A stretch of 64,000 bases of DNA. Origin: Streptococcus sp. oral taxon 061. Lineage in GTDB: Bacteria; Bacillota; Bacilli; Lactobacillales; Streptococcaceae. A program made the position numbers and the translations under genes. The stretch lies in contig NZ_CP058258.1 of NCBI RefSeq assembly GCF_013394695.1, forward strand, positions 1,508,001-1,572,000, written 5' to 3'. Shown here piece after piece: positions 1-9,804 of the stretch (positions within the stretch are counted from its first letter, which is position 1; each line of letters begins with the position of its first letter). The notes beneath the pieces were generated by a model. It made no database searches and had not been told where the DNA came from. It saw only the letters and a list, made by a program, of their open reading frames with translations.

Positions 1-1
1 G

Positions 2-3000
2 AACTATCAGGACCGCTATAAGGTTTTGGCAGAAATTCGTAAAGCCTTGGAAGAAGGAAACCGCCAAAAAGCCAAACAATTGGCAGAGCGCAACCTAGTG
101 GGTCCAAACAATGCTCAGTATGGTCGTTACCTATCTTTTGGTGATATCTTCATGGTCTTTAACAACCAAAAGAAAGGCTTGGAGAACGTTACCGACTATC
201 GTCGTGGCTTAGATATTTCTGAAGCTATCACAACTACCTCTTATACTCAAGATGGGACAAGTTTCAAACGAGAAACCTTCTCTAGTTATCCAGATGACGT
301 CACTGTTACCCATTTGACTAAAAAGGGAGATAAGACGCTTGATTTTACACTTTTGAATAGCTTGACTGAAGATTTGATTGCTAATGGAGATTATTCTTGG
401 GAGAATTCTAAATACAAACAAGGGACTGTTAGCGTTGATTCTAATGGTATTTTACTCAAGGGAACTGTCAAAGACAACGGTCTTAAATTTGCCTCTTATC
501 TTGGTATCAAAACAGACGGACAAGTCACTGCTCAAGATGGTTATTTGACAGTTACAGGAGCAAGTTATGCAACACTGCTACTCAGCGCCAAGACTAATTT
601 TGCTCAAAATCCGAAAACCAACTACCGCAAGGATATTGATGTAGAAAAGACTGTCAAATCTATCGTAGAAGCTGCCAAAGCCAAAAACTATGAGACTCTG
701 AAAAATGACCACATCAAGGATTACCAAAGTCTTTTCAATCGTGTTCAACTAAACCTCGGCGGTAGCAAGTCTAATCAAACTACAAAAGAAGCTCTTCAAA
801 CCTATAATCCAACAAAAGGACAAAAACTAGAAGAACTCTTCTTCCAATACGGACGTTATCTACTCATCAGTTCTTCTCGTGACCGGACAGATGCCCTTCC
901 TGCCAACTTGCAAGGAGTCTGGAATGCTGTAGACAATCCACCTTGGAATTCTGACTACCACCTCAATGTCAACCTACAAATGAACTACTGGCCTGCCTAC
1001 ATGAACAATCTTGCAGAAACGGCTAAGCCAATGATCAATTATATCGATGATATGCGTTACTATGGCCGTATCGCTGCTAAAGAATATGCAGGTATCGAGT
1101 CCAAAGAAGGTCAAGAAAACGGTTGGCTGGTTCATACCCAGGCGACACCATTTGGCTGGACTACTCCTGGTTGGAACTACTATTGGGGTTGGTCTCCAGC
1201 TGCCAATGCTTGGATGATGCAGAACGTCTATGACTACTACAAATTCACCAAGGATGAAACTTATCTCAAAGAAAAGATTTATCCAATGCTCAAGGAAACA
1301 GCTAAGTTCTGGAACTCCTTCTTGCACTACGACAAGGCCAGTGACCGTTGGGTTTCTTCTCCATCTTACTCGCCAGAGCACGGAACTATCACGATTGGGA
1401 ATACCTTTGACCAATCTCTAGTTTGGCAGTTATTCCATGATTATATGGAAGCAGCCAATCATCTCAATGTCGACCAAGATTTGGTGACAGAAGTGAAGGC
1501 TAAATTTGACAAGCTCAAACCACTTCATATCAACCAAGATGGCCGAATCAAGGAATGGTACGAAGAAGACAGTCCTCAATTCACTAATGAAGGAATTGAA
1601 AACCATCACCGTCACGTTTCTCATCTGGTTGGGCTCTTCCCAGGAACCTTATTTGGCAAAGATCAGCCTGAATATCTGGAAGCAGCACGCGCAACCCTAA
1701 ACCATCGTGGAGATGGTGGTACCGGTTGGTCTAAGGCTAATAAAATCAACCTCTGGGCTCGTCTCCTAGATGGAAATCGTGCCCATCGTTTGCTGGCAGA
1801 ACAACTCAGATCCTCAACTCTAGAAAACCTCTGGGATACGCACGCGCCTTTCCAAATTGATGGGAACTTTGGTGCAACCAGCGGTATGGCAGAAATGCTC
1901 CTTCAATCTCACACAGGCTACATTGCCCCATTACCAGCCCTTCCAGATGCATGGAAAGATGGTCAAGTCTCAGGTCTAGTAGCTCGTGGTAACTTTGAAG
2001 TCAGCATGAAATGGAAAGAAAAAAATCTTGAAACCCTATCTTTCCTTTCTAATGTTGGTGGAGACTTAGTCGTAGACTATCCAAATATCGAAGCTAGCCT
2101 TATCAAGGTTAACGGTAAGGAAGTACAAGCTACCCGCATCAAAGACAACCGCATTCAACTTGCTACTCAAAAGGGCGATGTCATTACCTTTGAAAACTTC
2201 CCTGGCCGTATTACTCGTCTGACTGCCCAACGAAAAGATTCAACAACTGCTGAACTCAACTTTAATGCAGTCGAGGGAGCAACTCACTATATTATTCGTC
2301 GAGAAAGCAAGGATGAAAATAGTCAAAACTCTACCGTCCGTGAGTTTACAACCAACCAAACTCACTTCGTCGATCGTTCTATTGATTCAAGCCACGCTTA
2401 TACATATACAGTCCAAGCAGTTTTAGGAGAGCACTCAACATCTATTTCAGATACCGCTTCAATCTCAGCTTTTAGTGAGCTAATGGACGATCGTGACTCT
2501 CGCATTCAGTATGGTGCTGCCTTTGGAGATTGGTCTGACTCAGAACTCTTTGGCGGAACAGAAAAATACGCCGATATCTCAAATGGGAACTATTCCGATA
2601 AGGAGGCAACAGCAACCATTCCTTTCAATGGACCTGGTATTGAAATTTACGGACTCAAGTCTTCTCAATTAGGACTTGCTGAGGTTACCATCGATGGCAA
2701 ATCTGTTGGTGAGCTTGACTTCTATACGGCTGGAGCTACTGAAAAGGGTGTCCTAATCGGTCGTTATACAAATCTATCTTCAGGCCCTCACCTTATGACT
2801 ATCACTGTTAAGCGTGAACATAAGGGACGTGGAAGTGAACGCTCAAAAATTTCCTTAGACTACTTCAAGGTCTTCCCAGGACAAGGAGGAACAGTAGAAA
2901 AGATAGATGATCGTGATTCTCGTATCCAGTACGGCTCAGCATTTAAAGACTGGACTGATGCGGAACTCTATGCTTCTACAGAGAAATATGCAGATATTAA

Positions 3001-4708
3001 TGCAGACGATAGTCTTGCTCCTGAAGCAACTGCAAGAATCCCATTCTCTGGTACAGGTATTCGTATCTATGGTCTGAAAACTTCAGCTCTTGGCAAGGCA
3101 CTTGTGACACTCGATGGAAAAGAAATGCCGAGCCTTGACTTCTACACTGCCGGAGCTACCGAAAAAGGAGCTTTGATTGGTGAATTCACTAATCTAGCAG
3201 ACGGCGATCACGTTCTAACTTTAAAAGTGGACCCAGATTCTCCAGACGGTAGAAAGAAAATCTCCCTGGACTCATTCGATATTCTAAAAGCTCCATCAGT
3301 ATCATTAGATACACCAAGCCTCGAACCTATAAAGGTAGAAGATAAGAAAGTAACACTAACTTTACCAACTGGTAACTGGGATGCTGTAGCTGTGACATTC
3401 CCTGGTATTACGGATTCCCTAGTCTTAAGAAAAGTCGATGATAATCATCTTGTCACTTCTGGCGAACAAACTGTATTAAGCATAAAGGATAACAAGATTC
3501 AAATCGACATCCCTGAAACTACGGACCGTAAATCCGGCAATCCAATAGAAGCTTATGCTATCCTAGGAGAAACACGAAGCAGTACTATTGTAACAGTCTT
3601 TCCAAAAAGGGAAACTGCACCTGTAGAAGAGCAAGTTGTTACAAGCAAAGGTGACGAGTCTGCTCCAGTAGTAACCATCCCTGAATATACTGACCCAATT
3701 GGAACTGCGGGAGAACAGGAACCTCCTATCGTGGATATTCCTGAATACACTGAGTCTATCGGAACCGTAGGGGAACAGGAAGCGCCTGTCGTAGATATTC
3801 CTGAATATGCTGGGCCTATCGGTACTGCAGGGGAACAAGCGGCTCCTATCGTAGATATTCCTGAATATACTAAGCCTATCGGTGCTGCAGGGGATCAGGA
3901 AGCGCCTGTCGTAGATATTCCTGAATATGCTGGGCCTATCGGTACTGCAAGCGATCAGGCAGCTCCTAGCGTAGATATCCCTGAATACACTGGGCCTATC
4001 GGTACTGCAAGCGATCAGGCAGCTCCTAGCGTAGATATCCCTGAATACACTGGGCCTATCGGTACTGCGAGCGACCAAGCGGCTCCTATCGTGGATATTC
4101 CTGAATACACTGGCCCTATCGGTACTGCGAGCGACCAAGCGGCTCCTATCATCTCTCTTCCTGAGTTTAAACTCAAAGCCTTAAAAGACCAGGCTACCGG
4201 AGTTCAAGTCATCAGTGGAGCAACTGAGCTAGGTGAAGCAAGTTATCTTGAAATCCAGAAAGTAGACAAGCAAGAACTCTTGGGCAAGAAATATGATGCC
4301 TACAACATTCAACTCAAGAATGAAAATGGTCAACCAATCCAAGCAAAAGGTGCTGTACTGGTTCGATTACCAATTTCTGGTACAGTCCAGGAATTCTATC
4401 GTTTCAATTCAGAAAAAGACTTGAAATCACAAGATTTCACAATTCGTGATGGCATGCTTGAGTTTCTCACCCTTGATTTGACTACTTATGCTATCATCTA
4501 CAGGACTGAAACAGAAGCCCAACAACCAAGCTCAAGTCAAGTCGAAGAAGCTAGTCCATTAGCTAATAAAAACCAGTTCAATGGTGAAAATTCTACAAAT
4601 GACAAGCAGCTTCCTGCTACTGGAGAAGAGTCTAGCCCACTCCTCTTCATGGCAAGTCTCAGTCTAGCCTTAACTGCTGCCTTCTTGCTTAAAGGCAAAA
4701 AAGAGTGA
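2..4708 (+). CDS. LPXTG-anchored GH95 alpha-L-fucosidase (5' end missing)
   Basis: The open frame runs in from the window edge; the first in-frame start-like codon (TTG at 26) is internal, so signal peptide and N-terminus are missing. The first ~730 visible residues match GH95 fucosidases, which release alpha-1,2-linked fucose from host glycans: NVNLQMNYW carries the paired Asn, SPEHG (about nt 1370) the likely acid Glu, QIDGNFG (about nt 1858) the likely Asp. Residue roles are from family knowledge. A fibronectin-III-like segment follows (about 2215-2470), then two copies of a DDRDSRIQYG-headed module (about 2485-2905 and 2906-3290), probably carbohydrate binding. Eight 20-residue repeats form a stalk, and the end is LPATG, a hydrophobic span and a KGKKE tail, so sortase attaches it to the wall. 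Catalytic family is confident; exact fucosyl substrate is not. Confidence 0.9.
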   Translation, partial: NYQDRYKVLAEIRKALEEGNRQKAKQLAERNLVGPNNAQYGRYLSFGDIFMVFNNQKKGLENVTDYRRGLDISEAITTTSYTQDGTSFKRETFSSYPDDVTVTHLTKKGDKTLDFTLLNSLTEDLIANGDYSWENSKYKQGTVSVDSNGILLKGTVKDNGLKFASYLGIKTDGQVTAQDGYLTVTGASYATLLLSAKTNFAQNPKTNYRKDIDVEKTVKSIVEAAKAKNYETLKNDHIKDYQSLFNRVQLNLGGSKSNQTTKEALQTYNPTKGQKLEELFFQYGRYLLISSSRDRTDALPANLQGVWNAVDNPPWNSDYHLNVNLQMNYWPAYMNNLAETAKPMINYIDDMRYYGRIAAKEYAGIESKEGQENGWLVHTQATPFGWTTPGWNYYWGWSPAANAWMMQNVYDYYKFTKDETYLKEKIYPMLKETAKFWNSFLHYDKASDRWVSSPSYSPEHGTITIGNTFDQSLVWQLFHDYMEAANHLNVDQDLVTEVKAKFDKLKPLHINQDGRIKEWYEEDSPQFTNEGIENHHRHVSHLVGLFPGTLFGKDQPEYLEAARATLNHRGDGGTGWSKANKINLWARLLDGNRAHRLLAEQLRSSTLENLWDTHAPFQIDGNFGATSGMAEMLLQSHTGYIAPLPALPDAWKDGQVSGLVARGNFEVSMKWKEKNLETLSFLSNVGGDLVVDYPNIEASLIKVNGKEVQATRIKDNRIQLATQKGDVITFENFPGRITRLTAQRKDSTTAELNFNAVEGATHYIIRRESKDENSQNSTVREFTTNQTHFVDRSIDSSHAYTYTVQAVLGEHSTSISDTASISAFSELMDDRDSRIQYGAAFGDWSDSELFGGTEKYADISNGNYSDKEATATIPFNGPGIEIYGLKSSQLGLAEVTIDGKSVGELDFYTAGATEKGVLIGRYTNLSSGPHLMTITVKREHKGRGSERSKISLDYFKVFPGQGGTVEKIDDRDSRIQYGSAFKDWTDAELYASTEKYADINADDSLAPEATARIPFSGTGIRIYGLKTSALGKALVTLDGKEMPSLDFYTAGATEKGALIGEFTNLADGDHVLTLKVDPDSPDGRKKISLDSFDILKAPSVSLDTPSLEPIKVEDKKVTLTLPTGNWDAVAVTFPGITDSLVLRKVDDNHLVTSGEQTVLSIKDNKIQIDIPETTDRKSGNPIEAYAILGETRSSTIVTVFPKRETAPVEEQVVTSKGDESAPVVTIPEYTDPIGTAGEQEPPIVDIPEYTESIGTVGEQEAPVVDIPEYAGPIGTAGEQAAPIVDIPEYTKPIGAAGDQEAPVVDIPEYAGPIGTASDQAAPSVDIPEYTGPIGTASDQAAPSVDIPEYTGPIGTASDQAAPIVDIPEYTGPIGTASDQAAPIISLPEFKLKALKDQATGVQVISGATELGEASYLEIQKVDKQELLGKKYDAYNIQLKNENGQPIQAKGAVLVRLPISGTVQEFYRFNSEKDLKSQDFTIRDGMLEFLTLDLTTYAIIYRTETEAQQPSSSQVEEASPLANKNQFNGENSTNDKQLPATGEESSPLLFMASLSLALTAAFLLKGKKE
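3662..4141 (+). repeat. Eight tandem 60-bp repeats in the fucosidase stalk
   Basis: Eight in-frame units of exactly 60 bp encode 20 residues each, built on DIPEYTGPIGTA followed by (S/G)(D/E)Q and AP. The first four units differ from each other; the last four are nearly identical, and units six and seven are almost the same in nucleotides too. This is the pattern of recent unequal crossing over, so copy number probably varies between strains. The repeats sit between the binding modules and the wall anchor and most likely set stalk length. Confidence 0.95.
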
Positions 4709-4742
4709 TCCCAATAAATCTATAAAGATTTAGATAAATAGA

Positions 4743-4771
4743 AAAAGGATGAGTAAATTACTCATCCTTTT
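4743..4771 (+). terminator. Terminator after the fucosidase gene
   Basis: AAAGGATGAG and CTCATCCTTT form a strong stem about 35 bases after the fucosidase stop, followed by a T-rich tract. A matching A-run on the other side lets it also serve the minus-strand small genes. Confidence 0.85.
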
Positions 4772-4789
4772 GATTTATTTCAGAGTATT

Positions 4790-4954
4790 TTAAAATAAAC
4801 TAAAAAGCCAGTTATAAATCCAGTTAAAAATCGAATATAACAAATTCAAAAGGAATTCATAAAAAATAAAACAAATGTGATACCAAATGAATTCTAGAAT
4901 GGCGATTAGTGGCTTGACTATGATATAAAATAAAATATCCCAAATAAATTTCAT
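4790..4954 (-). CDS. Tiny Trp/Phe-rich membrane protein, unknown function
   Basis: A 54-codon frame starts with ATG at 4954 and ends with TAA at 4790. Its start overlaps the stop of the upstream small gene in an ATGA arrangement, which suggests translational coupling. The product (begins MKFIWDILFYIIVKPLIAIL) is almost entirely hydrophobic and aromatic, with Trp and Tyr at regular spacing and very few charged residues, so it is probably embedded in the membrane. I do not recognise a family. The ATGA coupling and the absence of internal stops support it; its size and lack of homology knowledge keep confidence moderate. It could be a bacteriocin-like, holin-like or regulatory small membrane protein, but nothing visible decides this. 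Confidence 0.5.
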   Translation of the reverse strand: MKFIWDILFYIIVKPLIAILEFIWYHICFIFYEFLLNLLYSIFNWIYNWLFSLF

Positions 4955-5151
4955 TTTTTATCTTCCTTTCTAGGAAGTCCCGCAATCCAAGGCAGAGTAG
5001 ATATCATTTTATAAGCCGTAAGAAATTTAGCAAGCTCTATGACTTTTGGCTCAGATTCCTTCTTCTCAGTCAGTACTTCCATTCCTTTTACCCAGAGGCA
5101 TATCCCAATCGCTCTAGCTATTCCTGTAAAAAAATTTGGTTGTTGATCCAT
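4951..5151 (-). CDS. Small conserved-looking hypothetical protein (66 aa)
   Basis: ATG at 5151 follows a GGGAGAA-type ribosome site. The 66-residue product starts MDQQPNFFTGIARAIGICLW and ends in a basic tail (LPRKEDKK), with two moderately hydrophobic stretches around residues 8-25 and 43-58 separated by a charged segment. It lies directly downstream of the ami operon terminator, in the same direction, and its stop overlaps the start of the tiny membrane gene. From memory, pneumococci carry a similar small hypothetical gene just after amiF. No function can be assigned. Confidence 0.65.
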   Translation of the reverse strand: MDQQPNFFTGIARAIGICLWVKGMEVLTEKKESEPKVIELAKFLTAYKMISTLPWIAGLPRKEDKK

Positions 5152-5250
5152 GCGATTCTCCCTTGATTACTCCGACTATTACTATTCTGTTTTCATTGTA
5201 TTCAGTATATCAATTTTTTATAGATAATCAAGCTTTTATCTGCAAAATAA

Positions 5251-5302
5251 AAAAGTTTCATAACCTTTCTAGAATAATACTAGGAAGATTATAAAACTTT
5301 TC
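5251..5302 (-). terminator. Terminator of the ami operon
   Basis: Directly after the amiF stop the minus strand folds AAAAGTTTTATAATCTTCCTAG with CTAGAAAGGTTATGAAACTTT, a long stem with few mismatches, followed by TTTTTTATTTT. Confidence 0.85.
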
Positions 5303-5303
5303 A

Positions 5304-6230
5304 TTATTTAATTTCTTTTTTATATCGTTCCAATTCTGCTTGGTTAGCCCAAACATAATGTCCTGGACGAATTTCAACCATAGAAGGTTTGTCAGTTTCA
5401 TAGTCATGTTGATCTGGATCATAGACTTTCAAAACTTTTTTACGTTCCAAGATTGGATCTGGAATAGGAACAGCTGATAGAAGTGCTTGTGTATATGGAT
5501 GAACTGGATTGTTAAACAATTCTTCAGTTTCAGCCACTTCTACAATGACACCCTTATAAATTACCGCGATACGATCAGAAATAAAACGAACTACTGACAA
5601 ATCGTGGGCGATAAAGAGATAGGTTAAGCCCAATTCTTTTTGGAATTTCTTGAGCAAGTTCAAAACTTGGGCACGTACAGAAACGTCCAAGGCTGAGATT
5701 GGCTCATCCGCGATAACGAAGTCAGGTTGCATAACCAAAGCACGGGCAATCCCAATACGTTGACGTTGTCCACCTGAGAACTCATGAGGATAACGAGTTA
5801 AGTGTTCAGCCAAAAGTCCCACTTCACGAATGATATTTTGAACTTTTTCTTTTCTTTCTTCTTCGTCTTTAAATAAATGGTGGTTGTAAAGACCTTCAGA
5901 GATGATATAGTCCACTGTCGCACGTTCATTCAAACTTGCAGCTGGGTCTTGGAAAATCATTTGAATGCGACGGATTAATTCCGCTGCTTGTTCACGTGAT
6001 TTTTTACCATTAATTTTTTTACCATCAAAGATGATATCTCCCTTGCTGGTATCATTAAGACCGATAATGGCACGACCAATTGTTGTCTTACCACTACCAG
6101 ATTCTCCAACAAGTGAGAATGTTTCGCCTTTGTTGATAAAGAAGTTTGCATTTTTAACGGCTACAAACTTTTTGCTTCCTTCACCGAAGGAAATCTCTAA
6201 GTCTTTAACTTCTACTAATTTTTCAGACAT
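5304..6230 (-). CDS. amiF: Oligopeptide ABC transporter ATP-binding protein AmiF
   Basis: One of two ATPases that power the Ami/Opp oligopeptide importer. It shows Walker [10 protein letters not shown] near residue 45, the ABC signature SGGQRQR, Walker B FVIADEP, and the C-terminal oligopeptide-transporter extension ([12 protein letters not shown]). The start is ATG at 6230, giving 308 residues beginning [10 protein letters not shown], with GAGGAAGG a few bases upstream and right behind the amiE stop; the longer open frame upstream has no ribosome site and runs into amiE. It is the last gene of amiACDEF and is followed by a strong terminator. Confidence 0.95.
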   Translation of the reverse strand: MSEKLVEVKDLEISFGEGSKKFVAVKNANFFINKGETFSLVGESGSGKTTIGRAIIGLNDTSKGDIIFDGKKINGKKSREQAAELIRRIQMIFQDPAASLNERATVDYIISEGLYNHHLFKDEEERKEKVQNIIREVGLLAEHLTRYPHEFSGGQRQRIGIARALVMQPDFVIADEPISALDVSVRAQVLNLLKKFQKELGLTYLFIAHDLSVVRFISDRIAVIYKGVIVEVAETEELFNNPVHPYTQALLSAVPIPDPILERKKVLKVYDPDQHDYETDKPSMVEIRPGHYVWANQAELERYKKEIK

Positions 6231-6240
6231 TTCCTTCCTC

Positions 6241-7308
6241 CTAGTCCTCAAGATGAGCAAAGCCCATCTTTTCACGAATCTTATCGTGTAAATCTGCAAT
6301 TACTGCTGGTTTTGCAACTTTTGGAGCTTGTTCATCAAGCAACCATGTTTTAGCCCAGTGAGTATCAGATACTGCAAACTGAGGAGCTTTTTCTTCGAAA
6401 TCAATCTTCATCGCATAATCTGAACGAAGAGCAAAAGCATCTCCCTTCAATTCAGTATACAGTGATGGAGGTGTTCCCGGAATTGAATACAATTCTCCTT
6501 TATCGTCAGCCAGCTGTGGCAAACTTGATAAGAGGCTCCATGTGTATGGGTGACGTGGATCGTAGAAGATTTCTTCAACTGTACCATACTCAACGATTTC
6601 ACCAGCATACATAACTGCAACTTTATCAGCAATACTTGCTACAACACCAAGGTCGTGTGTGATAAAGATAGTTGTAAAGTGGTATTCTTGTTGAAGTGTT
6701 TTCAACAAGTCAATAATCTGAGCTTGGATGGTCACATCAAGGGCTGTTGTTGGTTCATCACAAATCAAAACATCTGGACGACACGCAAGGGCAATCGCAA
6801 TAACAATACGTTGACGCATTCCTCCAGAATACTGGAATGGATATTCATTAAAACGTCTCTCAGCGTCAGGGATACCAACCTTATTCATATAGTCAATCGC
6901 CAAGTCTTTTGCTTCTTGAGCCGTTTTCCCTTGGTGTTTAACAATAACTTCTGTGATTTGACTTCCGATTGTTTTGATTGGGTCAAGACTGGTCATCGGG
7001 TCCTGGAAGATCGTTGCAATCTTCGCACCACGAATTTGCTCCCAATCTTTATGAGAAGAAAATTCAGTCAAATCTTGGTCACGGTAAAGAATACTACCGT
7101 TCGCAATACGACCATTATCTTCCAACATTCCTGTAAAAGTTTTTGTTAAAACAGATTTCCCTGAACCAGATTCTCCAACGAGTGCAAGCACTTCGCCCTC
7201 AATCAACTCCAGAGATACTCCACGAATAGCTGTCAAAATTTTGTCACGAACATCAAATTCCACGACAATATCTTGAGCAGTCAAAATTACATTTTTTTCT
7301 TTTGTCAT
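6241..7308 (-). CDS. amiE: Oligopeptide ABC transporter ATP-binding protein AmiE
   Basis: The second cytoplasmic ATPase of the Ami importer, working as a heterodimer with AmiF. Walker A is GESGSGKS near residue 45, the signature is SGGMRQR, Walker B is [11 protein letters not shown], and the H-loop region reads FITHDLG. The C-terminal [12 protein letters not shown] segment is typical of dipeptide/oligopeptide ATPases. At 355 residues it has the usual AmiE length. The gene sits 8 bases downstream of amiD and 10 bases upstream of amiF, consistent with one transcript. Confidence 0.95.
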   Translation of the reverse strand: MTKEKNVILTAQDIVVEFDVRDKILTAIRGVSLELIEGEVLALVGESGSGKSVLTKTFTGMLEDNGRIANGSILYRDQDLTEFSSHKDWEQIRGAKIATIFQDPMTSLDPIKTIGSQITEVIVKHQGKTAQEAKDLAIDYMNKVGIPDAERRFNEYPFQYSGGMRQRIVIAIALACRPDVLICDEPTTALDVTIQAQIIDLLKTLQQEYHFTTIFITHDLGVVASIADKVAVMYAGEIVEYGTVEEIFYDPRHPYTWSLLSSLPQLADDKGELYSIPGTPPSLYTELKGDAFALRSDYAMKIDFEEKAPQFAVSDTHWAKTWLLDEQAPKVAKPAVIADLHDKIREKMGFAHLED

Positions 7309-7316
7309 GTCTACTC

Positions 7317-8243
7317 CTATCTATGTGTACGTGGATCACTAGCATCCGCTAGGTTTTGACCAACTACGAAAAGTGACAAGGATACCAAGACCAAAGTTGT
7401 CAATGGAATCCAGAAGAGGTATGCATTTGTTGTTACGTTCTGTGAGTAATCTGAAATCAATCGACCTAAACTTGGTACTGTAATAGGCAATCCAAGTCCA
7501 AAGAATGATAGAAAGGCTTCATATGAGATAAATGCTGGAAGCATTTGTGATGTAGTCGTAACAATAACAGATACCAATTGTGGCATGATATTTTTAATGA
7601 CAATTTTGTATGTTGGAGTTCCGAGTGTGCGTGAAGCAAGGTTGTACTCTAAGTCACGGTAACGCATGATTTGGATACGAATTGAGTAGGCAATCCCAAT
7701 CCAAGTCGTTACACTCATGGCAAAAATCAAATTCCAGAAACCTGCTCCGATTGAGTATGTTAGGACGATAACAATCAATAAGTGTGGGATGTTGGAAATA
7801 ACGTTATAAACTTCCATCATGACGCGGTCAACTGATTTTGAAATACCCCAGATACCGCCGACAATAACACCAATTACAATATTGATAAAGGTCGCAATAA
7901 CGGAAATCAAGATAGAGTTACGGGCTCCAAACCAGACACCATCAAAAAGAGACTTACCATTACTATCTGTACCGAACCAATGTTCCGCATTTGGTTTAAT
8001 GTAGCGAGCGCTAAAATCATTTACCTTACTTACATCATTGAAGTCGAAATCAGAAAACATTGGGTAGATGAAACTCATCAAAACGATTGAAATCAAAATA
8101 CCAAGCATGATGATGGTTGATTTCTTTTTCAAAAATTGTCTAAAAACAGAACCCCAATATGAGTAGGCAGGAGCATCAATTGCTTCAGAGGCAAAGTCAT
8201 CGCGTTTTACAAACTGAAATTTATCATTACTAATTGTAGACAT
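7317..8243 (-). CDS. amiD: Oligopeptide ABC transporter permease AmiD
   Basis: Membrane subunit of the peptide channel. A cytoplasmic N-terminal segment is followed by a first helix (about residues 42-62), then the binding-protein-dependent permease domain with five or so further helices. The EAA-type loop is visible at [13 protein letters not shown]. The length of 308 residues is typical. Its ATG overlaps the amiC stop by one base (TAATG arrangement at 8243), indicating coupled translation with its partner permease. Confidence 0.95.
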   Translation of the reverse strand: MSTISNDKFQFVKRDDFASEAIDAPAYSYWGSVFRQFLKKKSTIIMLGILISIVLMSFIYPMFSDFDFNDVSKVNDFSARYIKPNAEHWFGTDSNGKSLFDGVWFGARNSILISVIATFINIVIGVIVGGIWGISKSVDRVMMEVYNVISNIPHLLIVIVLTYSIGAGFWNLIFAMSVTTWIGIAYSIRIQIMRYRDLEYNLASRTLGTPTYKIVIKNIMPQLVSVIVTTTSQMLPAFISYEAFLSFFGLGLPITVPSLGRLISDYSQNVTTNAYLFWIPLTTLVLVSLSLFVVGQNLADASDPRTHR

Positions 8244-9739
8244 TATTTGCCTCCTTTCTCTGTCAACTTAATACGTGGGTCAATAATTGTCATCCAAATA
8301 TCCCCAATTAAGTAAGAGAAGATTGAGACGCAAGTAAAGATGAAAACTAGACCAACAACCATGTTATTATTTGACGCTTTTACAGAGTCAATCAACATTT
8401 TACCCATACCTGGGAAGGCGAAGACTGTTTCAGTAAGAGTAGCTCCACCAATAACACCGATAATAGAACCAGGAATACCTGAAACAAGTGGTACCATGGC
8501 ATTTTTAAAGATGTGTTTGTTTGAAATTTCTTTCTCAGAAAGACCTTTTGCACGTGCAAAACGAACAAAGTCTTGTGATTGTAAGTCAATCATGTAACGA
8601 CGAATCCAGATAGCCAAACCAGGAGCACCAAGTAAACCAAGAATAACTGCAGGTAGTACATATGAACGCCAGTCTCCAGCACCCAAGATAGGGAATGAAT
8701 CAGGGAGTCCAATTGAAGAACCAATCAAACGAATGATATAGACAAGAGCGATAGTTGGAAGAGCAAGTAAGAATGTTAAAGCTCCTGTAGAGAAACTATC
8801 AATCCAAGTATTCTTGTAACGAGCCATTGCAGAACCAAGTGGAACCGCAATCGCATACGAAATTGCAAGGCCAATCAAACCAGCAATAGCAGAACTGGTA
8901 ATCATAGATGGATACTGATAGTTGCTTTCAGTAGCTGTATATGGATCACCTTTACCGTAGTTCGCTACTTCACGTGCATCCGCCTGACTTGGTGATTTAT
9001 AAGTTCTTGTGTAGATATTGACTGATGAAGTTTTCTTCCCAGTTGGGAATTGAACTTCAGAAGTCTTCGTTTGTCCTTGACCTTGTGTGATAACTTGAAG
9101 TACAGGAGTATTGGCATAAGTTGGGTAAGAATCTCCTAGGTTCAAGTTCACAAAGTTCTGATGAACAAATGGGAACTGACTGTTGAAGTACAAGAGGTAT
9201 TTATGTTTAGTCCCTGAACCTACTAAAGACCATCCAATAGCTGGATCGTTTTCAAAACGCAAATAACGCTCTAAGTTAGGATTTTCTGGGTCTTGAATCT
9301 TGTTTGTATGGTCAATATCAAGCAAGTTTGCATAGAATTTGAACACACGCTCGAAAATAGGGATTTCACGAGTAGCATAGAATTGACCGCTCTCTGTAAA
9401 CTCACCTAAAGTCCAACCGTTCCCAAGTTGTTGGATGTATTTTTCATAGATAGCTTTATTTGTATCATTTGCATCTACTGTAACAGAAGGGTCAATGCTA
9501 CTAGCTTTTTCCTGCAACTCTTTTGTATCGTAATATTCGATATAACCCATACGCTCATAAACGGTATTTTCATAGTTATCGCGTTTATCAGCTGTAGTTG
9601 CAATTTTATTGTAGTTAGTATCTTGTTTGAAGATCAACTTCCGTGGAACCATCGTATAGATGATTGTGTAAATCAAGGTCGTTACTAAAAAGATAGAAAC
9701 TAACGACCGCAAGATACGCATAAAAACATATTTTTTCAT
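8243..9739 (-). CDS. amiC: Oligopeptide ABC transporter permease AmiC
   Basis: The partner permease of AmiD. At 498 residues it is longer than most OppB proteins because of a large extracellular insertion (about residues 35-275) between the first helix and the remaining helices, a known trait of streptococcal AmiC. The permease core follows, with the motif [13 protein letters not shown] in the cytoplasmic coupling loop that contacts an ATPase. The ATG at 9739 has AAAGGAAA upstream. It is separated from amiA by a hairpin that should lower its expression relative to the binding protein. Confidence 0.95.
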   Translation of the reverse strand: MKKYVFMRILRSLVSIFLVTTLIYTIIYTMVPRKLIFKQDTNYNKIATTADKRDNYENTVYERMGYIEYYDTKELQEKASSIDPSVTVDANDTNKAIYEKYIQQLGNGWTLGEFTESGQFYATREIPIFERVFKFYANLLDIDHTNKIQDPENPNLERYLRFENDPAIGWSLVGSGTKHKYLLYFNSQFPFVHQNFVNLNLGDSYPTYANTPVLQVITQGQGQTKTSEVQFPTGKKTSSVNIYTRTYKSPSQADAREVANYGKGDPYTATESNYQYPSMITSSAIAGLIGLAISYAIAVPLGSAMARYKNTWIDSFSTGALTFLLALPTIALVYIIRLIGSSIGLPDSFPILGAGDWRSYVLPAVILGLLGAPGLAIWIRRYMIDLQSQDFVRFARAKGLSEKEISNKHIFKNAMVPLVSGIPGSIIGVIGGATLTETVFAFPGMGKMLIDSVKASNNNMVVGLVFIFTCVSIFSYLIGDIWMTIIDPRIKLTEKGGK

Positions 9740-9757
9740 ATTATTTCCTTTAAAATC

Positions 9758-9792
9758 CCAAAAGAACCTTCTCCTTTTGGAGAGAAAGTTCT
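9758..9792 (-). terminator. Imperfect terminator between amiA and amiC
   Basis: The minus strand reads AGAACTTTCTCTCC then AAAA then GGAGAAGGTTCT followed by TTTTGGGATTTT. The stem has mismatches and the T-tract is interrupted, so partial read-through is expected. This would give more AmiA than AmiCDEF. Confidence 0.65.
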
Positions 9793-9804
9793 AATGAGCA
9801 TTAT

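Noticed and set aside
26-28. TTG as the start of the fucosidase gene
   Set aside because: The frame is open to the window edge and the sequence before it (NYQDRYKV) continues the GH95 domain, so the real start is outside.
3563-4138. Long minus-strand frame opposite the stalk repeats
   Set aside because: It is produced by the 60-bp periodic repeats in the fucosidase gene and has no ribosome site or plausible protein composition.
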